A stretch of DNA of 9,667 nucleotides from assembly GCA_017420625.1 (NCBI GenBank), contig JAFOIR010000168.1:1-9667 (forward strand). The letters are read 5' to 3'. Below, in pieces: positions 5,908 through 9,667 of this stretch. Position 1 is the stretch's first letter, and each line of letters starts with the position of its first letter. Both the position numbers and the translations under genes were made by a program. The notes beneath the pieces are model-generated. The model did not search any database. It saw only the letters and a program-made list of their open reading frames with translations, and was not told the DNA's origin. The DNA comes from Bacillota bacterium (GTDB lineage: Bacteria > Bacillota_A > Clostridia > Lachnospirales > Bianqueaceae).

Positions 5908-7023
5908 ATGAAAAAGATTCTTGCTCTGATGCTCAGCCTGGCTCTTTGTGTGATGGTCCTGGCTGGCTGCTCCGGCAACGGTGCTGGCGCTGGCGATGCT
6001 GCCAACATGAAAGTTGCCATGGTTACTGACTACGGTGATATCACCGACCAGTCCTTCAACCAGACTACTTATGAAGCCTGCAAGGCTTGGGCTGAGGCCA
6101 ACAAGGTTGACTTCACCTACTTCAAACCCCAGTCCAACTCTGATGAGGACCGTGTTTCCATGATCGAAAAAGCAGTCGATGAAGGTTACACTGTTATCGT
6201 TATGCCTGGTTACGCATTTGCTCCCGCGATCGAAAAGACTGCCGGCAACTATCCGGATGTCACCATGATCGCGCTGGACGTTTCTGCCGGAGATTTCTCC
6301 GCTGACTACAAACTTCCTTCAAACCTGTATTCTGCAGTTTACCAGGAAGAGCTTTGCGGTTACATGGCTGGTTATGCAGCTGTCAAACTTGGCTACACCA
6401 AGCTTGGTTTCCTTGGCGGTATGGCAGTTCCTGCTGTTGTCCGTTATGGCTACGGATTCGTCCAGGGTGCGGATGCTGCAGCGGCTGAGACCGGTGCTGC
6501 AGTTGAGATCAACTATGCATACGGCAACCAGTTCTACGGCGATGCGGATATCACGGCTGCTATGGATACCTGGTATGCAGCCGGCACGGAAGTTGTCTTC
6601 GCCTGCGGCGGCGGCATCTACTCTTCCGCAGCTGAAGCTGCTCAGAAAGTCGGCGGCAAGGTTATCGGCGTTGACGTTGACCAGGCTGCTACCATCGATG
6701 GCACCTATGGCGCTGGCATGACCGTTACCTCCGCTATGAAGGGTCTTGGCGCTACCGTCAATACCATGCTGACTGCAGTTAAAGAAGGCAAATTCGAAGG
6801 CGGAAAGATCGACAACCTTGGTCTTGTCTCTGATAATCCTTCCGAGAACTATGTCCAGCTGGCTCCTTCCACTCAGTTTGGCGAAGGCTTCACCGCTGAT
6901 GATTACAATGCACTGGTTAAAGCCATGAACGCAGGCACCATTAAAGTTAACAACGATATCACCATCAGCGCTGCTGACAACGCGAAGGTTGCTACCGTTA
7001 ACGACCAGGGCAACATTAAATAA
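5908..7023 (+). CDS. nupN: BMP-family (PnrA/NupN-like) nucleoside-binding lipoprotein of an ABC importer
   Basis: Membrane-anchored solute receptor that captures nucleosides outside the cell and delivers them to the ABC permease. The 371-residue precursor starts with MKKILALMLSLALCVMVLAGC: positive N-terminus, hydrophobic core and lipobox LAGC with Cys21 as the lipidated residue, followed by a short Gly/Ala/Ser linker. The mature part follows the Bmp/PnrA fold: VAMVTDYGDITDQSFNQ (36-52, its Phe-Asn pair at the ligand-stacking position), repeated periplasmic-binding-protein strands, GYMAGYAA (151-158), GGIYSS (235-240) and GVDVDQ (254-259). AAGGAG with 7 nt spacing selects the ATG at 5908; the in-frame TTG at 5872 lies in a hairpin arm. 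Codons are strongly biased (Arg only CGT, Asn mostly AAC, many GCT/GGC), suggesting high expression. Nucleoside specificity is inferred from family and neighbours. Confidence 0.9.
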   Translation: MKKILALMLSLALCVMVLAGCSGNGAGAGDAANMKVAMVTDYGDITDQSFNQTTYEACKAWAEANKVDFTYFKPQSNSDEDRVSMIEKAVDEGYTVIVMPGYAFAPAIEKTAGNYPDVTMIALDVSAGDFSADYKLPSNLYSAVYQEELCGYMAGYAAVKLGYTKLGFLGGMAVPAVVRYGYGFVQGADAAAAETGAAVEINYAYGNQFYGDADITAAMDTWYAAGTEVVFACGGGIYSSAAEAAQKVGGKVIGVDVDQAATIDGTYGAGMTVTSAMKGLGATVNTMLTAVKEGKFEGGKIDNLGLVSDNPSENYVQLAPSTQFGEGFTADDYNALVKAMNAGTIKVNNDITISAADNAKVATVNDQGNIK

Positions 7024-7044
7024 TTTTTCCCTATCCAAGTCTAT

Positions 7045-7075
7045 AAAAGGAGAGAGCCAGGCGCTCTCTCCTTTT
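7045..7075 (+). terminator. Strong hairpin between binding-protein and ATPase genes, probable partial terminator or mRNA stabiliser
   Basis: AAAAGGAGAGAGC (7045-7057) pairs perfectly with GCTCTCTCCTTTT (7063-7075) around a 5-nt loop. The only T-run is the four bases at the foot of the stem, followed by GCAAT, so termination is probably incomplete. Its place just after the lipoprotein gene and before the ATPase fits lowered downstream transcription or a 3' end that protects the lipoprotein message. Confidence 0.65.
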
Positions 7076-7110
7076 GCAATCATTCTACAGAAAGAAGGGA
7101 GGAACCAGCC

Positions 7111-8676
7111 ATGTCGGCAGAAAACGCGGCTGCGGTTCAGAATGAACCATATGCCATCGAGATGCTGCATATTACCAAACGGTTCCCGGGAATCATCGCT
7201 AATGACGATATTTCTCTTCAGCTGAGAAAAGGAGAGATCCATGCACTTCTTGGCGAAAATGGTGCAGGAAAATCCACCTTAATGTCTGTTCTGTTCGGCT
7301 TATATCAGCCGGAAGAAGGCGAGATCCGTAAAGACGGAAAAAAGGTAGAGATCCATGACCCGAACGATGCCAATGATCTCGGAATCGGTATGGTTCATCA
7401 GCATTTCAAGCTTGTCGAATGCTTTACAGTCCTGGATAATATCATTCTCGGGGTCGAACCCAACAAAGCCGGATTCCTGCAGAAAGCCGAAGCCAGAGAA
7501 AAAGTCATTGCTCTGTCCGAGAAATATGGTCTGAAAGTCGATCCGGATGCCGTAATAGAAGATATTACCGTCGGTATGCAGCAGAGAACAGAAATTCTCA
7601 AGATGCTCTACCGTGACAACGAGATCCTGATCTTCGATGAACCTACGGCTGTTTTGACACCGCAGGAGATCGAGGAACTCATGCAGATCATGAGAAACCT
7701 GGCAGCAGAAGGCAAATCGATTCTGTTTATCTCCCACAAACTGAACGAGATCATGTCGGTTGCGGATCGCTGCTCGGTTCTTCGAAAAGGTAAGTATATC
7801 GGAACGGTCAACATCGCTGATACGACCGCAGAAGGTCTGTCTGCCATGATGGTCGGACGAAATGTCAACTTCCATGTCGAGAAAGGCCCGGCTCATCCTA
7901 CCGATGTCGTTCTGGAAGTCAAAAACATGAGCGTCGCTTCCAAGACCCATCCGTCCGATGCAGTCAAGAATGTTTCCTTTAAGGTCCGCAAAGGTGAGAT
8001 CGTATGTATTGCCGGTATCGACGGCAACGGCCAGACGGAACTTGTTTACGGACTTTCCGGTCTGGAACCGGTCAAAAGTGGTTCCATTTCTTTGAACGGA
8101 AAGGACATCACCCACCTCTCTATCCGAAAGAGAAGCACCAGCGGAATGTCTCATATTCCGGAAGACCGTCATAAACATGGTCTTGTACTTGACTATACCC
8201 TGGAAGACAATATCGTCCTGCAGCGTTATTTCGAACCTGAATTTACTTCAAAAGCCGGTCTTCTTCGCAGAGACAACATTCGTGCCTATGCTGAGAAGAT
8301 CATCAAGCAGTATGACGTCCGTTCCGGCCAGGGTCCCATTACGATCGCCCGTTCCATGTCAGGCGGCAACCAGCAGAAAGCCATTGTCGGCCGTGAGATC
8401 GACAAAAACCCGGATCTTCTGATCGCTGTTCAGCCCACCCGTGGTCTGGACGTTGGCGCGATCGAAGGCATCCACAAAGAGCTGGTTAATCTGCGTGATG
8501 CAGATAAAGCTGTTCTGCTCGTTTCCCTTGAACTTGACGAGGTCATGGATGTTTCTGACCGCATTCTGGTCATGTACGAAGGTGAGATCGTCGGCGAAGT
8601 CGATCCCAAGAATACGACCGTCGAAGAGCTGGGTCTTTATATGGCCGGTGCCAAGAGAGATGAGGTGAAAGCATGA
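7111..8676 (+). CDS. nupO: Nucleoside ABC importer ATP-binding protein, two ABC domains (NupO-like)
   Basis: Powers nucleoside import from the inner face of the membrane. The 521 residues hold two fused ATPase domains. Domain 1 has a normal Walker A GENGAGKST (48-56), Walker B ILIFDEPTA (172-180) and switch His209, but a degenerate signature, TVGMQQ (153-158). Domain 2 has a degenerate Walker A, GIDGNGQTE (302-310, no Lys), a good signature MSGGNQQ (416-422), and AVQPTRGLD (439-447) where Gln441 replaces the catalytic Glu. Together these predict one competent composite ATP site (Walker A of domain 1 with the signature of domain 2) and one degenerate site, a pattern shared by sugar and nucleoside importers of this family. 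GGGAGG lies 8 nt before the ATG. The stop overlaps the permease start by 4 nt (ATGA). Confidence 0.93.
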   Translation: MSAENAAAVQNEPYAIEMLHITKRFPGIIANDDISLQLRKGEIHALLGENGAGKSTLMSVLFGLYQPEEGEIRKDGKKVEIHDPNDANDLGIGMVHQHFKLVECFTVLDNIILGVEPNKAGFLQKAEAREKVIALSEKYGLKVDPDAVIEDITVGMQQRTEILKMLYRDNEILIFDEPTAVLTPQEIEELMQIMRNLAAEGKSILFISHKLNEIMSVADRCSVLRKGKYIGTVNIADTTAEGLSAMMVGRNVNFHVEKGPAHPTDVVLEVKNMSVASKTHPSDAVKNVSFKVRKGEIVCIAGIDGNGQTELVYGLSGLEPVKSGSISLNGKDITHLSIRKRSTSGMSHIPEDRHKHGLVLDYTLEDNIVLQRYFEPEFTSKAGLLRRDNIRAYAEKIIKQYDVRSGQGPITIARSMSGGNQQKAIVGREIDKNPDLLIAVQPTRGLDVGAIEGIHKELVNLRDADKAVLLVSLELDEVMDVSDRILVMYEGEIVGEVDPKNTTVEELGLYMAGAKRDEVKA

Positions 8677-9667
8677 GTAATTCCAAAGGAATGCCTAAAG
8701 AAAAGAAAAACCTTTTCCAGAACGATGGTTTTCAGGCACTGCTTGCTTCCCTGATCTGTATCGTACTGGGAATGCTGATTGGATTTATCGTACTTCTGTT
8801 TATCAATCCTTCCGGCGCATCCGGTGCCATTTCCGCCGTTATCAAAAACTTCCTGAACTATTCCAGAGCTTCTTTGCAGCTCAAGAATTTCGGTAATACG
8901 CTGGTCAAGATGGCGCCCCTGCTGATGTGTTCTTTATCCGTTCTGTTCTGCTACAAGGTCGGTTTGTTCAACATCGGTGTTGCCGGTCAGTATGTCGTTG
9001 GTGCCTGCATCAGCATCTACGCTGCCCTTGCATGGGGTCTTCCCTGGTGGCTTTGCCTGATTCTGGCCATCGTAATCGGTGCTGTTTACGGCGCTATCGT
9101 TGGTGTCCTCAAAGCCTACTGCAATGTCAATGAGGTTATCTCCGGAATCATGCTCAACTGGATCGGTCTTTACACCACCAACATGATCCTTTCCGGTGTA
9201 AAGGAATCCACCAGTCCCTACACTCTGCACATCCGCGACTATTCTCCGGGCTCTGTACTTCCGAATATCGGCTTCTCCAAGCTTTTTGCAGGCAATGAAT
9301 ACATGTCCATCGCCATTCCGCTGGCCATCATCATTGCTGTCGCGATCAAGATCATTCTGGATAAGACAAAATTCGGTTATGAGCTTAAAGCAACCGGTTA
9401 CAACAAGAATGCTGCCAAATATGCCGGTATGGCTGAAAAGCAGAACATCATCATCACGCTTGCGATCGGTGGTGCACTGGCAGCCTGCGGCGGTGCTTTC
9501 CTGTACCTGACCGACTATGAACTCTGGGAAGTCACCACTTCTTCTGTTCCCGGTATGGGATTCAACGGAATCGCAGCAGCTTTCCTGGGCGGTCTGAACC
9601 CCGTCGGAACCATCTTTGCTTCCTACTTCATTCAGCACATCACATCCGGTGGTGCGTACGTAGATAA
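8673..9667 (+). CDS. nupP: Nucleoside ABC importer permease (NupP-like), C-terminus cut by window end
   Basis: Membrane channel subunit of the nucleoside importer (BPD_transp_2 family). 331 codons are visible and the frame runs off the window; relatives are about 350-370 residues, so little is missing. The protein begins with a basic stretch, then hydrophobic segments around residues 21-44, 79-94, 102-120, 124-147, 210-229, 258-279 and 296-316. Family landmarks are YKVGLFNIGVAGQYVVGA (94-111), VNEVISGIMLNWI (152-164), the cytoplasmic coupling-loop region FGYELKATGYNKNAAKYAGM (234-253), and GMGFNGIAAAFLGGLNP (294-310). It starts within the ATPase stop codon (ATGA) with GAGGTGA 4 nt upstream, indicating translational coupling. 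A second permease (NupQ-like) is expected just downstream. Confidence 0.92.
   Translation, partial: MSNSKGMPKEKKNLFQNDGFQALLASLICIVLGMLIGFIVLLFINPSGASGAISAVIKNFLNYSRASLQLKNFGNTLVKMAPLLMCSLSVLFCYKVGLFNIGVAGQYVVGACISIYAALAWGLPWWLCLILAIVIGAVYGAIVGVLKAYCNVNEVISGIMLNWIGLYTTNMILSGVKESTSPYTLHIRDYSPGSVLPNIGFSKLFAGNEYMSIAIPLAIIIAVAIKIILDKTKFGYELKATGYNKNAAKYAGMAEKQNIIITLAIGGALAACGGAFLYLTDYELWEVTTSSVPGMGFNGIAAAFLGGLNPVGTIFASYFIQHITSGGAYVD

Noticed and set aside
6319..7242. 307-residue open frame on the minus strand, opposite the binding-protein gene
   Set aside because: It is a mirror of the lipoprotein gene produced by its codon bias. It has no ribosome binding site or recognisable domain, and it crosses the intergenic hairpin.
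7300..8178. 292-residue open frame opposite the ATPase gene
   Set aside because: Antisense shadow of a well-supported ABC ATPase, with no start signals.
8934..9638. 234-residue open frame opposite the permease gene
   Set aside because: The plus-strand permease frame is open to the window end with clear family motifs; the antisense product is hydrophilic and unrecognisable.

Overview
This is a chromosomal segment of a Gram-positive bacterium, most likely Bacillota. The evidence is strong AGGAGG-type ribosome binding sites, an SpsII/Lgt-type lipoprotein signal peptide on the binding protein, and compact same-strand operons of moderate GC content. A clostridial or Erysipelotrichia-type gut anaerobe fits, but the class cannot be fixed from these sequences. 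The window is a nucleoside scavenging and deoxyribose catabolism locus. All genes are intact except the two cut by the window edges.

Region 1 (1-2060) holds a divergent pair. On the minus strand is the N-terminal half of a GPH-family (MelB-like) cation symporter. On the plus strand is an AraC-family regulator. Their 195-bp intergenic region carries two face-to-face sigma-A-type promoters. It also has a cluster of four GATATT half-sites and a separate perfect palindrome inside the transporter promoter. This looks like a regulator that controls both its neighbour and itself.

Region 2 (2061-5813) is a tight five-gene operon: tdk (thymidine kinase), deoC (deoxyribose-phosphate aldolase), deoD (purine nucleoside phosphorylase), deoB (phosphopentomutase) and cdd (cytidine deaminase). 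A good promoter begins directly after the araC stop codon. DeoD releases the purine base and (deoxy)ribose-1-phosphate, DeoB converts this to the 5-phosphate, and DeoC cleaves deoxyribose-5-phosphate to acetaldehyde and glyceraldehyde-3-phosphate. Cdd deaminates (deoxy)cytidine. Tdk salvages thymidine/deoxyuridine to the monophosphate. No pyrimidine nucleoside phosphorylase is present in the window.

Region 3 (5814-9667) is a nucleoside ABC importer of the BMP/PnrA-Nup type: a binding lipoprotein, a double-domain ATPase and the first permease (cut by the window end). A second permease is expected just downstream. The importer has its own promoter, and a 13-bp hairpin separates the lipoprotein gene from the ATPase gene, a layout that usually gives excess binding protein.

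I found no RNA gene, mobile element, CRISPR array or clearly new system. The points worth following up are regulatory architecture and gene-content choices in an otherwise recognisable nucleoside locus.
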